This document shows positions 1-8,075 of a DNA stretch of 61,831 bases, in pieces (the first letter of the stretch is position 1; every line of letters begins with the position of its first letter). The stretch is from the NCBI GenBank assembly GCA_900546145.1, contig URBN01000014.1, forward strand, positions 1 to 61,831, given 5' to 3'. The notes under the pieces are model-generated. The model was not told the origin of the DNA and did not search any database. It was given only the letters and a program-made list of their open reading frames with translations. The stretch is from an uncultured Desulfovibrio sp. GTDB lineage: Bacteria > Desulfobacterota > Desulfovibrionia > Desulfovibrionales > Desulfovibrionaceae. The translations under genes were made by a program, and so were the position numbers.

Positions 1-101
1 TTTTGGAGTGTGTGCAAATCTTTCTGTCCACTGTAATGGGTACAGTTTAGCGGCCCTGCTCATTCCCGCCAAACTGGCTGCCACGGTCTGTCCGGCCGCA
101 C

Positions 102-126
102 AAAAAAAGGGAGCCAGAGCTCCCTT
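102..126 (-). terminator. Intrinsic terminator of the isl operon
   Basis: On the minus strand an 8-bp stem (AAGGGAGC with GCTCCCTT, 4-nt loop) runs straight into a T-tract. It sits about 20 bp past the islB stop. The first 100 bp of the window show no gene. Confidence 0.85.
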
Positions 127-148
127 CACACGGCCCTGCCTGCGGTTT

Positions 149-1048
149 TCACCTAGCAAGTTCGATAAGCCGCTTCATTTTTTCTTTGTCCAGCTGCTTT
201 CCGGCTAAATCGTAGCGTCTGCCGAGATAGCCGTACTTTGGCTGCCCCATCCGGTGATAGGGAAGCAGCTCGTACTCAATATTGATCCGGCGCGGGATGA
301 AGGCGCGGATGGCCCTGACATCCTCCTCGGTATCATTGAATCCGGGAATAATGGGCGTCCGCACGCGGATGGGAAGATCCGGGTAATCCTCTATGACGCG
401 GGTGAAGTTTTCGAGGATAATCCTGTTGTCGACGCCCGTGCCTTCCTTATGCTTTTGGGGATCGAGGCACTTGATATCCATGATCAGCTTGTCGAGATAC
501 CGGCAGGCTTCCTTCAGATGCTCGTAGGGATAATAGCCGCAGGTCTCTATACAGGTATTGATGCGTCTTTCCCTGGCTGCGCGGAGCAGGGAAATAGCGA
601 AATCGTACTGCGCCAGGCACTCGCCGCCGGACAGCGTCATGCCGCCGCCGGAATGGGTGTAGAAGACGCCGTCACGCTCCACCAGGTCAAGGATATCCTT
701 GACCTTCTTCTTCTCGCCATAGACGGTCTGGGCCCCGGTAGGGCAGACCTCATGGCAGGCAAAACACTGCCTGCACTTTCGGATGTCAAAGGCGATGAGG
801 CCGTTTATCAGCGTCAGCGCTCCGGTCCTGCAGACCTTCAGGCAGTAACCGCATTCCTGGGCTGTAAGGCAGCGCTGCGGGTTGAAGGCATGCTCGGGAC
901 TGAGGCCCTGGGATTCAGGATTGCTGCACCAGCGGCAGCGCAGCGGACAGCCCTTCATAAAAACCACATCGCGGATCCCCTCGCCGTCATTCACACTGAA
1001 TTTCTGGATATTGAAGACGAGGCCTTCAGCCTGTTCGTCGCTCATCAT
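149..1048 (-). CDS. islB: Isethionate sulfite-lyase activating enzyme (radical SAM glycyl-radical activase)
   Basis: This 299-residue radical SAM enzyme should use S-adenosylmethionine and a [4Fe-4S] cluster to install the glycyl radical on the IslA lyase. The CX3CX2C radical SAM motif is at C34, C38 and C41. Two ferredoxin-type clusters follow, at C60/C66/C69/C73 (first spacing CX6C) and C92/C95/C98/C102. This is the usual layout of activases for the pyruvate formate-lyase-like enzymes other than PFL itself. The start codon is one of two adjacent ATGs (1048 or 1045), preceded by an AGGGGG ribosome site. It lies downstream of islA on the same strand, separated by a hairpin that could lower its expression. 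Family assignment is firm. The specific role is inferred from its partner. Confidence 0.93.
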   Translation of the reverse strand: MMSDEQAEGLVFNIQKFSVNDGEGIRDVVFMKGCPLRCRWCSNPESQGLSPEHAFNPQRCLTAQECGYCLKVCRTGALTLINGLIAFDIRKCRQCFACHEVCPTGAQTVYGEKKKVKDILDLVERDGVFYTHSGGGMTLSGGECLAQYDFAISLLRAARERRINTCIETCGYYPYEHLKEACRYLDKLIMDIKCLDPQKHKEGTGVDNRIILENFTRVIEDYPDLPIRVRTPIIPGFNDTEEDVRAIRAFIPRRINIEYELLPYHRMGQPKYGYLGRRYDLAGKQLDKEKMKRLIELAR

Positions 1049-1082
1049 GTCATTCCCCCTGTTGTCTGGAAGGCTAAAATAA

Positions 1083-1111
1083 GGGGGGAGAAGATACGCT
1101 CTCCTCCCCCC
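1083..1111 (-). terminator. Hairpin between islA and islB (likely partial terminator)
   Basis: A G-run arm (six G plus AGGAGA) pairs with TTCTCC plus a C-run, followed on the minus strand by the T-rich TTATTTT. It lies between islA and islB. This suits partial termination or mRNA stabilisation that keeps the activase below the lyase. Confidence 0.65.
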
Positions 1112-1132
1112 TCACTCAGTACAGATCAGGAC

Positions 1133-3604
1133 TTAGAAGTCTTCGTGTTCGGTGCGTTCGATGATGTCGTTCTGCAGCTCGCGGGAGATGTCGCAGAAGT
1201 ACGCGCTATAACCGGCGATGCGGACCAGCAGGTTGCGGTAGTTATCAGGTTCCTTCTGAGCCTTGAGGAGGGTATCGCGGTTCACGATGTTGAACTGGAT
1301 ATGCCACAGCTTCAGGGCACACCAGGTCCTGATGAGAGACATGATCTTCTGGGTTCCGGACTCGCCAGCCACGCTCTTCGGGGAGAGCTTGATGTTGAGC
1401 AGACGGGAGGCACGGTTAATCAGATCATAGTTCTTGGAATGATAGTTGGAGAGCAGAACGGCGGTGGGGCCGTTGGTATCGGCGCCATGGGAAGCGGAGG
1501 AACCGTCGGAAAGAGCGGTCCATGCGTGACGGCCATTCGGTGTGGCTGAAACAACCTTGCCGAAGGGCACATGCGAGGTAATCGGCACGTAGCGCACATC
1601 GCAGTGAATATCGCGTTCCTTGCTGCACTTGATGGCTTCGATCTGGCAGGTGCGATCCACGTCGCGGGCGATGCTGTCGGCGTAAGGATCGTCATTGCCG
1701 TAGCAGGGCGCGTGCTGGAGCATGGCGCGGATGGGCTCACAGCCCTTGAAGTCACAGCGGCAGGCATCGATGACCTGCTTCATGGTCAGCTTCTTCTCAT
1801 CGAACACAAGCTTCTTAATGGCGGACAGGGAATCGACAATGGTGCCGTAGCCAAGGAACTCGAAGTAGGAGAAGTCAACGCCGCCGGGGATCTTCTCTGT
1901 GTGCAGGTCAAGCATATTCTTCATGCAGAGGTCATGCAGCACGGAGGAAAGCGGAGCAGCGAAGTGCTGGGGACGCAGCTTGTCGACCACGGTCTGCTGC
2001 TGGAAGGCCTTGTGCAGAAGGTTGATCTGCTGCTTCTTGAAAGCGCCGTAGAATTCATCCCAGGTCTTGAAGGTGGTGGGATCGCCGGTCTCGAGGCCGA
2101 GCTTCTCGTCGCCGTAGAAAAGCATCTTGCCGTTGTAAAGCGTCATCTCGAGGGCTGTGGCGAAGTTCACGTACACACAGCCGGAGGTGTAGGTATCGCG
2201 GTTGGGATGACGGGTCTCGGTGCAGCCGGAGATGGCGTAGTCGAGAGCTTCATTGACCGGCACGCCCTTAACGGTGTTCAGGAAGACCACTTCTTCGTCA
2301 TTGATGAGCTTCGGGAAGCCGGAGCCGTCCTTGATGGTCAGGGCGACTTCGTGCAGGAAGCGGTCAGGGGTACGCGAATGGATACGGGCGGCGAGGTCAG
2401 GGTAGTTCAGAGGGAACTCGCGCTTGGATTCCAGGAACAGATAGGACAGATCGTTCGTAGCGTCCTCACCCTCGGGGGTCTGGCCTCCAATGGTGACGGC
2501 TTCCCAGTGGGCATAGCCTTCCTGGAATTCGACGCCTTCGGGATTGATGTAAAGGTCAATGAACTGGGCCATGTCGACCCACATGCACTCGAGAAGTTCC
2601 TTGGCCTCGTTACGGGTGATGCGGCCCTCCTCGATGTCCTTCTTGTAGTAAGGCCACAGATACTGATCCATGCGGCCGTTGGAAATGATGGCGCTGGCCT
2701 TCTGTTCGATGCGGGAGAACATCTGCACGAACCACTGGCACTGCATGGCTTCGCGGAAGGTGCGGGCCGGATAGGCGGGCACGCGATCGCAGGTTTCGGC
2801 TATCTGGAGAAGTTCGGCCTTACGTTTGGGATCAGCCTCCCTGGCGGCGAGGTCCCGGGCGAGGCCGGCGTGACGCTTCGCCCAGATCATGATGGCATCG
2901 CAGACAATGATCATGGCTTCCAGGAAGGGCTTCTTCTCCCAGAGGTCAACGGAGTTGTTGAGATCAAGGGCGGCCATCTTGGCCTTGGCTTCGTTCTGGA
3001 TATCAATGAAGCCGCGCTCAAGAACCTTCTTATAATCCGGCACCCACTGCAGGGCGGAACGGTAGGAAGACGTTTCGGAGACAACAAACTTGGACTTCAG
3101 GCCGCGCTCGTCAACGTACGTGAGCTGGCGGATTTCAGCGGGGAGTACCTTGTTCAGATGCTCGTGGAAGGTCTTGCCCTCCCAGTAGGGGGCGATTTCT
3201 TCCATAACGATTTTGAGATCCTCGGGAGAAATCTTGAAGGGGCTCTTATCGCGGTTGTGCAGGTTGCCAATCACTTCGCGGTAAAAGTCACCATCTATTT
3301 CAGGGTAGAGGATTCCGTAACGGCCAAGCTTGCCGACGCGGCCAGCGAGGAGCTGGTCAGGCGTAATCCAGACCGTGATCTTTTCGGCTACGTTTTTCAG
3401 AGCCTTGGCCCAGCGGAGTGTGAGAAGCTCGCCTTCCGTCTGCTTCATGCTCTCGGTGAACCACCTGGCGCGCTCGACATCAACGAAAGGAATGGTGAAC
3501 TGGTTGCGTTCAAGAATCTTGTAGACACGTTCGCGGCCCCTGCGGTCGACTGTCTTGTTGATGACGCGTTCTTCCTGAGGGGAAAGGACGAGATTGTCAC
3601 TCAT
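1133..3604 (-). CDS. islA: Isethionate sulfite-lyase (glycyl radical enzyme)
   Basis: This 823-residue glycyl radical enzyme cleaves isethionate (2-hydroxyethanesulfonate, made from taurine) to acetaldehyde and sulfite; the sulfite is then respired. The glycyl loop RIAGYSAYF places the radical glycine at G798. The active-site loop is SGCTETR, with catalytic C461 and E463, not the GCVEP seen in choline lyase or diol dehydratases. R182, Q186 and R671 fall at exactly the spacing of the sulfonate-binding residues I recall for the Bilophila enzyme (R189, Q193, C468, E470, R678, G805), a constant offset of 7. The ATG at 3604 was chosen because GGAGG stands 8 nt upstream; an in-frame TTG lies five codons earlier. 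It is followed by its activase islB and preceded by a sigma54-type promoter. Confidence 0.93.
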   Translation of the reverse strand: MSDNLVLSPQEERVINKTVDRRGRERVYKILERNQFTIPFVDVERARWFTESMKQTEGELLTLRWAKALKNVAEKITVWITPDQLLAGRVGKLGRYGILYPEIDGDFYREVIGNLHNRDKSPFKISPEDLKIVMEEIAPYWEGKTFHEHLNKVLPAEIRQLTYVDERGLKSKFVVSETSSYRSALQWVPDYKKVLERGFIDIQNEAKAKMAALDLNNSVDLWEKKPFLEAMIIVCDAIMIWAKRHAGLARDLAAREADPKRKAELLQIAETCDRVPAYPARTFREAMQCQWFVQMFSRIEQKASAIISNGRMDQYLWPYYKKDIEEGRITRNEAKELLECMWVDMAQFIDLYINPEGVEFQEGYAHWEAVTIGGQTPEGEDATNDLSYLFLESKREFPLNYPDLAARIHSRTPDRFLHEVALTIKDGSGFPKLINDEEVVFLNTVKGVPVNEALDYAISGCTETRHPNRDTYTSGCVYVNFATALEMTLYNGKMLFYGDEKLGLETGDPTTFKTWDEFYGAFKKQQINLLHKAFQQQTVVDKLRPQHFAAPLSSVLHDLCMKNMLDLHTEKIPGGVDFSYFEFLGYGTIVDSLSAIKKLVFDEKKLTMKQVIDACRCDFKGCEPIRAMLQHAPCYGNDDPYADSIARDVDRTCQIEAIKCSKERDIHCDVRYVPITSHVPFGKVVSATPNGRHAWTALSDGSSASHGADTNGPTAVLLSNYHSKNYDLINRASRLLNIKLSPKSVAGESGTQKIMSLIRTWCALKLWHIQFNIVNRDTLLKAQKEPDNYRNLLVRIAGYSAYFCDISRELQNDIIERTEHEDF

Positions 3605-3694
3605 TATTTGATCCTCCAAAAAAGGTTGGCTTCAAATGTCCCGGAAGCTCCCTGCGATTGCGCACCCGGCCTCCGCCTTATTGACAAATAATGA

Positions 3695-3709
3695 GCATAT
3701 TGCGTGCCA
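3695..3709 (-). promoter_or_regulatory. Candidate sigma54 (-24/-12) promoter of islA
   Basis: The minus strand reads TGGCACGCAATATGC. Against the RpoN consensus TGGCAC-N5-TTGC it has GG and GC exactly 10 bases apart and one mismatch (ATGC for TTGC). A transcript would begin near 3684, about 80 nt before the islA ATG. Sigma54 control would need an enhancer-binding activator, which is not in this window. Confidence 0.65.
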
Positions 3710-3789
3710 TTTTACTTAACTATCTTAAATTTAACGAAAAAAAATATTAATCAAGGACAAACGGGAGCGTATTTTTTCAGCCTGTTCCA

Positions 3790-4067
3790 TGCAAAAGAAC
3801 AACAAAATTTCTCCAACCTGCTGAAATACTTTGACAAACGTCTGTATATGCTTTTTTGCAACAAACCGCTGAATGTTCTTTTTTGCACAAGGTTTACCTG
3901 GCTGAAACGGCATACCGTGTGCAAAACGCTGCCCGTCTGTATCGGAAACACCTCTCTTTTTCAGCGCCCTGCAGAAATATTTTCAGACAGGGACAACCCC
4001 GGAAAAATTTTTCCCGGGCCGCTATCCGGGGGGGCAGAATAACGGCCTCGGACTTTTTGTTGCAAAA
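3790..4067. repeat. Five TGCAAAA/TTTTGCA motifs upstream of islA
   Basis: Copies start at 3790 (TGCAAAA), 3854 and 3881 (TTTTGCA), 3920 and 4061 (TGCAAAA). Several extend further: TTTTTTGCAACAAA near 3852 is echoed in inverse orientation near 4059. They lie 80-370 bp upstream of the sigma54 promoter, where enhancer-binding proteins usually bind. Binding is inferred, not shown. Confidence 0.4.
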
Positions 4068-4103
4068 AAACACACTGCTTTTTCAGAAATGGCAGACCGG
4101 TTC

Positions 4104-4153
4104 CAGGCATTGGGCTGAACGGGACACGTCATCTCCGGACTGCCCAATGCCTG
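4104..4153. repeat. Perfect 12-bp inverted repeat
   Basis: CAGGCATTGGGC at 4104-4115 is repeated in inverse at 4142-4153, with a 26-nt loop. No T-tract follows on either strand, so it is not a standard terminator. Its role is unknown. Confidence 0.7.
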
Positions 4154-4521
4154 AAAGAAATCCGTTCCACTTTATTTTCTTCACGGGCGCAGGGGCAGCG
4201 GACCATGCGGTCCGGATTGGGATCCGTCCTGCTTTTCTTCAGATACAGGACGTCCCCCTCTTCAATCCTGGGACGCTGCGTTCTCCAGTGTTCCCCGCTC
4301 CGGCCATGTGCCGGTATCCGGGGGCACTCTCCCCTGTGTATCCGGTCCTTTCTCATTTTTTCTGCCATTTCAGAAGGCTGCAGAGCCGGGCGCAGACAGC
4401 AAATCTTCCCGGTTCAGCAGAACATCAGTTCCCGGACTTTCCTGCCGCATTCCGCGGGCGCTTCCCCGGCCTTCATCAGTGTAGCGGTGACCGGCCGTTT
4501 TTCTTCCATGCTGCAGCGCCA
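4129..4521 (-). pseudogene. Possible decayed small gene with in-frame TGA
   Basis: On the minus strand one frame is open from about 4521 (ATG, reading MEEKRPVTATLMK) to 4129, apart from a single TGA at 4416-4414 after the residues LMFC. The later half reads MAEKMRKDR and ends near RHWAVRR. The product would be about 130 residues, Arg/Lys/Glu-rich with several cysteines. I do not recognise the family. No good ribosome site precedes either ATG. A decayed gene is the simplest reading. Chance open frame, or a selenocysteine codon, are alternatives that the sequence alone does not settle. Confidence 0.2.
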
Positions 4522-4633
4522 TGTAACGACTCCACAGCTCCCGGACATCCCACAGACTGCGGCTGAAGACAACGCTGCAGCCTTTCCTGACCTGGTCCTT
4601 TCCGGGGGGAGGACGCACCGGATGAAGACGGTT

Positions 4634-5167
4634 TTAGATATCTGCTTTCCCCTTCGGAACAAAAAGCCGTTTCATATCCACGCCCTCATGGGTCAGGAGC
4701 CAGATTTTCTTATCAATGCCGCCTGCGTATGCGGTCAGACTGCCGGCAGCGCCGACGACCCTGTGACAGGGGATGATAATGGAGATGGCGTTGTGTGAGC
4801 CCGCACCGCCTACGGCCTGCGCGGACATCCGGGCGATTCCCCTTTCCTCGGCGATTTTTGCGGCGACTGCCCCATACGTTGTAGTCGTCCCATAGGGAAT
4901 CTTCTGCAGGATATTCCAGACGGAGATCTGGAAAGGCGTGCCAATCATATGAAGAGGCGGCGTAAAGCCCGGATCCCTGCCTGAGAAATAGATATCGAGC
5001 CAGCGCTCCGCTTCCTTCAGGACAGGTTTCTCCCGTTCTTCGTGTTCGCTGCCAAGGCAGCGGGCGTAGTATTTCTGCCCTTCGAACCAGAGGCCGGTAA
5101 GCCCCTCTCCGTCACAGGAAAGAAGAATTTTTCCGAGCGGTGACAGGTATGTGCTTGTGTACTGCAT
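4634..5167 (-). CDS. ogt: Methylated-DNA--protein-cysteine methyltransferase
   Basis: This 177-residue suicide repair protein transfers the methyl group from O6-methylguanine (and O4-methylthymine) in DNA to its own cysteine. The active-site motif PCHRVVG is clear in the C-terminal half. The helix-turn-helix region, with the usual FQ..VW..L..IPYG.T.TYG pattern, lies just before it. The N-terminal domain is short, typical of Ogt rather than Ada. A GGGAGG ribosome site stands 9 nt before the ATG. It is a single gene, divergent from nhcA and far from islA, with no visible operon partner. Confidence 0.93.
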   Translation of the reverse strand: MQYTSTYLSPLGKILLSCDGEGLTGLWFEGQKYYARCLGSEHEEREKPVLKEAERWLDIYFSGRDPGFTPPLHMIGTPFQISVWNILQKIPYGTTTTYGAVAAKIAEERGIARMSAQAVGGAGSHNAISIIIPCHRVVGAAGSLTAYAGGIDKKIWLLTHEGVDMKRLFVPKGKADI

Positions 5168-5882
5168 GGTGAGCTGCCTCCCGGGTCACAACCGTGACTG
5201 CCAGACTGTCCGGTTACGCTTTTTGCGGATAGAGAATCCGGGCAGACGGCCCCGGCCTTTCCCAAAGCTCTCCTCAGATAAAGCGGCCCCGGATACGAAA
5301 GGGTGTATCAATACTAATATAGGGAAGCGCCGGAACAGATCCAGCTTTCCGGAAGTTCCTCCGGCAGGAAATACCGCACGCCGGAATACCCCATATCATC
5401 AGTACCAGAGGGAGTATATCCCTCCATCATGCGGCATGTATACCCCCTTCGGACCACTGGGATTTTTGCAGGGAAACGGTTTTCTGGCGGCAGTACGGCC
5501 CTCCTGCGCCTTCCGGAACAGGCCCCTGAAAAAAACTGCCCCCCGCGGAGGCTTCGCGGAGTCCACAACGTCAGGGGAAAGGGAGTAACTATTCACAAAT
5601 AATTATCATTAGCACAACTATATTTGCCAAACTTCCTGGTAAAATGGCCACAGGGCACCCTCAGAAAGGCACATAACGCGGGAAAAAGCGGTTCTGAAAG
5701 GCATTCAGGGAGTCCGTATTTTCCCTTTTAGGTGCAAATATAGCCAGTTAGCAAAACACAGAAAGTAATCAACAGAGAAAGCCGCAGACCCATGACAAAA
5801 CGTTGGCTTTATGGTAATCAGTGTTTGTTTCTATAGTCGGGGTAGAGGGCAAAAAAGCATCGTGATTTTTTTCTCTAGCACC

Positions 5883-5911
5883 TTGACGCTTAGAAACGGG
5901 TTGTCTAACCT
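5883..5911 (+). promoter_or_regulatory. Candidate sigma70 promoter of nhcABCD
   Basis: TTGACG, a 17-bp spacer, then TAACCT, about 100 bp upstream of nhcA. The -35 matches 5 of 6 bases. The -10 is weaker, keeping the leading TA and final T. Confidence 0.5.
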
Positions 5912-5948
5912 AAAAAAAGCGTATGCATCCCCCCCAATCAGGGTAGGA

Positions 5949-5979
5949 GACTGTCCGTCGCATGGGGTAACGGTCAGTC
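5949..5979. promoter_or_regulatory. Inverted repeat upstream of nhcA
   Basis: GACTGTCCGT and ACGGTCAGTC match as inverted arms at 9 of 10 positions, with an 11-nt loop. It lies between the candidate promoter and the nhcA ribosome site, so it could be an operator or an mRNA leader hairpin. Confidence 0.4.
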
Positions 5980-6012
5980 CAGGGAATGATCAGCATACAA
6001 AAGGATGTTCAC

Positions 6013-6975
6013 ATGAGGAACGGTAAGGCACTGCTCACGCAGACGGCGATGGCTGCGGCCTGTACTTTCTGTCTGATCATCTGGGGCGCAGCTCCCGGAA
6101 GCGCTGCGGAACTCCCCGAGACGGATAGTGGTGCGCCTTCAGCCTGTGTTATGTTCCCGGTCACGGCTAAAGCAGCTCCCTCTGCTGCCGGCATGAAACC
6201 GGTACTTTTCAATCACCTTATTCACGAAAAAGCAGTGGAGAAGTGCGAAACCTGCCATCACACCGGTGATCCGCAGGCCTGCACTGACTGCCACACCGTC
6301 GAGGGCAAGAAGGAAGGCAATTTCATTACCCTCGAACAGGCCATGCATACCACCAATATTGCTAAGCCTGAAAAGGGGAACACCCCCTCGAGCTGCGTCA
6401 GCTGCCATGAAGCCCAGCTCGCCAAGCGCGACTGCGCCGGCTGCCATAAGGTTGTGACTCCGGCCCGCGATGCGCAGTGGTGCGGCGTCTGCCATAAGGT
6501 TGATGTCACTCCCGCCCAGATGAAGGCCGGCGCGTCCGGCAAGCTCACCGGCAGCGAAAATCTCGCCCTGGCCACCAGGACGGTGCAGTCTACCAAGCCT
6601 GTGGCCGCTCCCTCCTCTCTTGGCCCCACGAAGGTGACGATTGACGCCATTGCCAAGGAGTACAAGCCCTGCGTCTTCAACCACCGCAGGCACATCGAAT
6701 CCCTTATGGACAGGATCAAGGACAACAAGCTCGCTGGTGCCTTCCATACCCAGCCCGAGACCGTCTGCGCTGTCTGCCATCACAACAGCCCGCTGTCTGT
6801 GACGCCTCCGAAGTGCAGCAGCTGCCATCAAACGACCATTGATCCCAACAAGACCGACCGTCCGGCTCTCAAGGCCGCCTATCACCTGCAGTGCATGGGA
6901 TGCCATACCGGCATGAACGTCGCCCGTCCTGAGAACACTGACTGCACCGGCTGCCACAAGTCTCTGGACAAGTAG
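6013..6975 (+). CDS. nhcA: Nine-heme cytochrome c (NhcA)
   Basis: Periplasmic multiheme cytochrome of about 320 residues. It has exactly nine CXXCH motifs: CETCH, CTDCH, CVSCH, CAGCH, CGVCH, CAVCH, CSSCH, CMGCH and CTGCH. This count and the length match the nine-heme cytochrome of Desulfovibrio desulfuricans, which takes electrons from type I cytochrome c3 and passes them to its membrane partners. The signal peptide has a hydrophobic core of about residues 11-28 ending AAPGSAA. The ATG at 6013 has AAGGA 8 nt upstream; the more upstream ATG at 5986 would spoil the signal peptide. It is first gene of a four-gene operon with nhcB, nhcC and nhcD. Confidence 0.93.
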   Translation: MRNGKALLTQTAMAAACTFCLIIWGAAPGSAAELPETDSGAPSACVMFPVTAKAAPSAAGMKPVLFNHLIHEKAVEKCETCHHTGDPQACTDCHTVEGKKEGNFITLEQAMHTTNIAKPEKGNTPSSCVSCHEAQLAKRDCAGCHKVVTPARDAQWCGVCHKVDVTPAQMKAGASGKLTGSENLALATRTVQSTKPVAAPSSLGPTKVTIDAIAKEYKPCVFNHRRHIESLMDRIKDNKLAGAFHTQPETVCAVCHHNSPLSVTPPKCSSCHQTTIDPNKTDRPALKAAYHLQCMGCHTGMNVARPENTDCTGCHKSLDK

Positions 6976-6986
6976 GGGAGAGCTAT

Positions 6987-8075
6987 ATGAATCGCAGAAA
7001 ATTCCTGACCTTTATGGGAACAGCAGGAGTGGCTTCTGCTCTCGGCACCGCAAAGGTGGCCGAAGCCAGCCATACCTTCCCTTACTATGACAACGGCTAC
7101 GGCGTGCTGCACGACATGACCCGCTGCATCGGCTGCCGCAAGTGCGAAGAAGGCTGCAACATCGTCAACAATCTCAAGAAGCCCGATGTGCCCTTCTCTG
7201 ACGTGACCGTCACGCACAAGCACCGCCGCATGACCCCCAACGAGTGGACCGTCGTCAACCGCTGGGACATGGGCAACAACGAGTTCTACTTCCGCAAGCA
7301 GCAGTGCTTCCACTGCAACGACCCGGCATGCGCCAGCGCCTGCTTCACCAAATGCTACACGAAGAACCCCGACGGTTCCGTGACGTATAACGGCAAGCAG
7401 TGCGTCGGCTGCCGTTACTGCATGGTCGCCTGCCCCTTCTACGTGCCGAGCTTCGAATACGACGAGCCCTTCGATCCTCTGATCAAGAAATGCACGTTCT
7501 GCCACAACCGCCTCGAAAAAGGCCAGCTGCCCGGCTGTGTGGAAGCCTGCACCATGGACGCCCTGACCTTTGGCCGCCGTTCCGACCTGATCAAAATCGC
7601 TCACAAGCGCATCGAAGCCAATCCTGACAAATACCTCGACTACGTCTACGGCGAGCAGGACGCCGGCGGTACGGCCTGGATGGTGCTCATGCCCAAACCC
7701 AAGGGTGTGGCCCAGATCCCGACCGGCAACTCCGCTCTCGCTGCCCCTGTCGCCAAGAAGTGCGGTCTTGATACCAAACTCGGCGTTGAGCCCATGGGCG
7801 AACTCACCCACGGCGCCCTTGGCACCGTGCCCATGATCATCGCCTTCTGGCCCCTCATCTTCGGCGGTGCCTACGGCATGACCAAACGCCGCGAAGCCAT
7901 GGCTGAAGCCGCGAAGGCCCAGGCCGTCGTCGACGAAAAGAAGAAGGTCATGGACGCCGCCCTGCAGTGCATTGAGAAAGAGCAGGGCAAGGAAGCTGCG
8001 GACAAGGCCCGTGCAGCCATGGAGGCTGCCATGGCCAAGGAAGAAGCTTCCAAGACCGAGGGGGAGGACAAGTAA
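6987..8075 (+). CDS. nhcB: Periplasmic-facing ferredoxin-like subunit NhcB
   Basis: This 362-residue iron-sulfur protein should relay electrons between cytochrome NhcA and the membrane subunit NhcC. The N-terminus MNRRKFLTFMGTAG is a twin-arginine-type signal. Four cysteine groups follow in DmsB/HybA order: CIGCRKCEEGC, CFHCNDPACASAC, CVGCRYCMVAC and CTFCHNRL...CVEAC, enough for four [4Fe-4S] clusters. A hydrophobic segment near residues 280-295 (VPMIIAFWPLIFGGAYG) and a charged, alanine-rich tail suggest a C-terminal membrane anchor, as in HmcB/HybA-type proteins. It has a GGGGAG ribosome site and begins 11 bp after nhcA. nhcC starts at the next base after its stop. Confidence 0.92.
   Translation: MNRRKFLTFMGTAGVASALGTAKVAEASHTFPYYDNGYGVLHDMTRCIGCRKCEEGCNIVNNLKKPDVPFSDVTVTHKHRRMTPNEWTVVNRWDMGNNEFYFRKQQCFHCNDPACASACFTKCYTKNPDGSVTYNGKQCVGCRYCMVACPFYVPSFEYDEPFDPLIKKCTFCHNRLEKGQLPGCVEACTMDALTFGRRSDLIKIAHKRIEANPDKYLDYVYGEQDAGGTAWMVLMPKPKGVAQIPTGNSALAAPVAKKCGLDTKLGVEPMGELTHGALGTVPMIIAFWPLIFGGAYGMTKRREAMAEAAKAQAVVDEKKKVMDAALQCIEKEQGKEAADKARAAMEAAMAKEEASKTEGEDK

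Larger units (their letters stand above)
3605..4633. other. Non-coding or decayed region between islA and ogt
   Basis: About 1 kb without a convincing gene. The islA-proximal 400 bp are AT-rich and hold the sigma54 promoter and five TGCAAAA/TTTTGCA motifs. A 12-bp inverted repeat follows at 4104-4153. The remaining part (about 4129-4620) has short minus-strand open stretches that may be a decayed gene, listed separately. No mobile-element signature was seen. Confidence 0.6.
5168..6012. other. Intergenic region between ogt and nhcA
   Basis: About 845 bp without a supported gene. It holds a candidate sigma70 promoter at 5883-5911 and an inverted repeat at 5949-5979 before nhcA. A short Fur-box-like stretch (AATAATTATCATTAG, about 5599-5613) lies further up. 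The rest shows only short, compositionally unconvincing open stretches. Confidence 0.6.

Noticed and set aside
1133..3604. Reading the glycyl radical enzyme as choline lyase, diol dehydratase or pyruvate formate-lyase
   Set aside because: The active-site loop is GCTETR, without the GCVEP or CC motif of those enzymes, and the sulfonate-contact arginines are in place.
1571..3691. Long plus-strand open frame opposite islA (and similar ones opposite iorA, glnN, glpAB, gcvPB, dnaK)
   Set aside because: They mirror strongly conserved genes on the other strand, an effect of high GC and codon bias. No ribosome sites or recognisable domains were seen in them.
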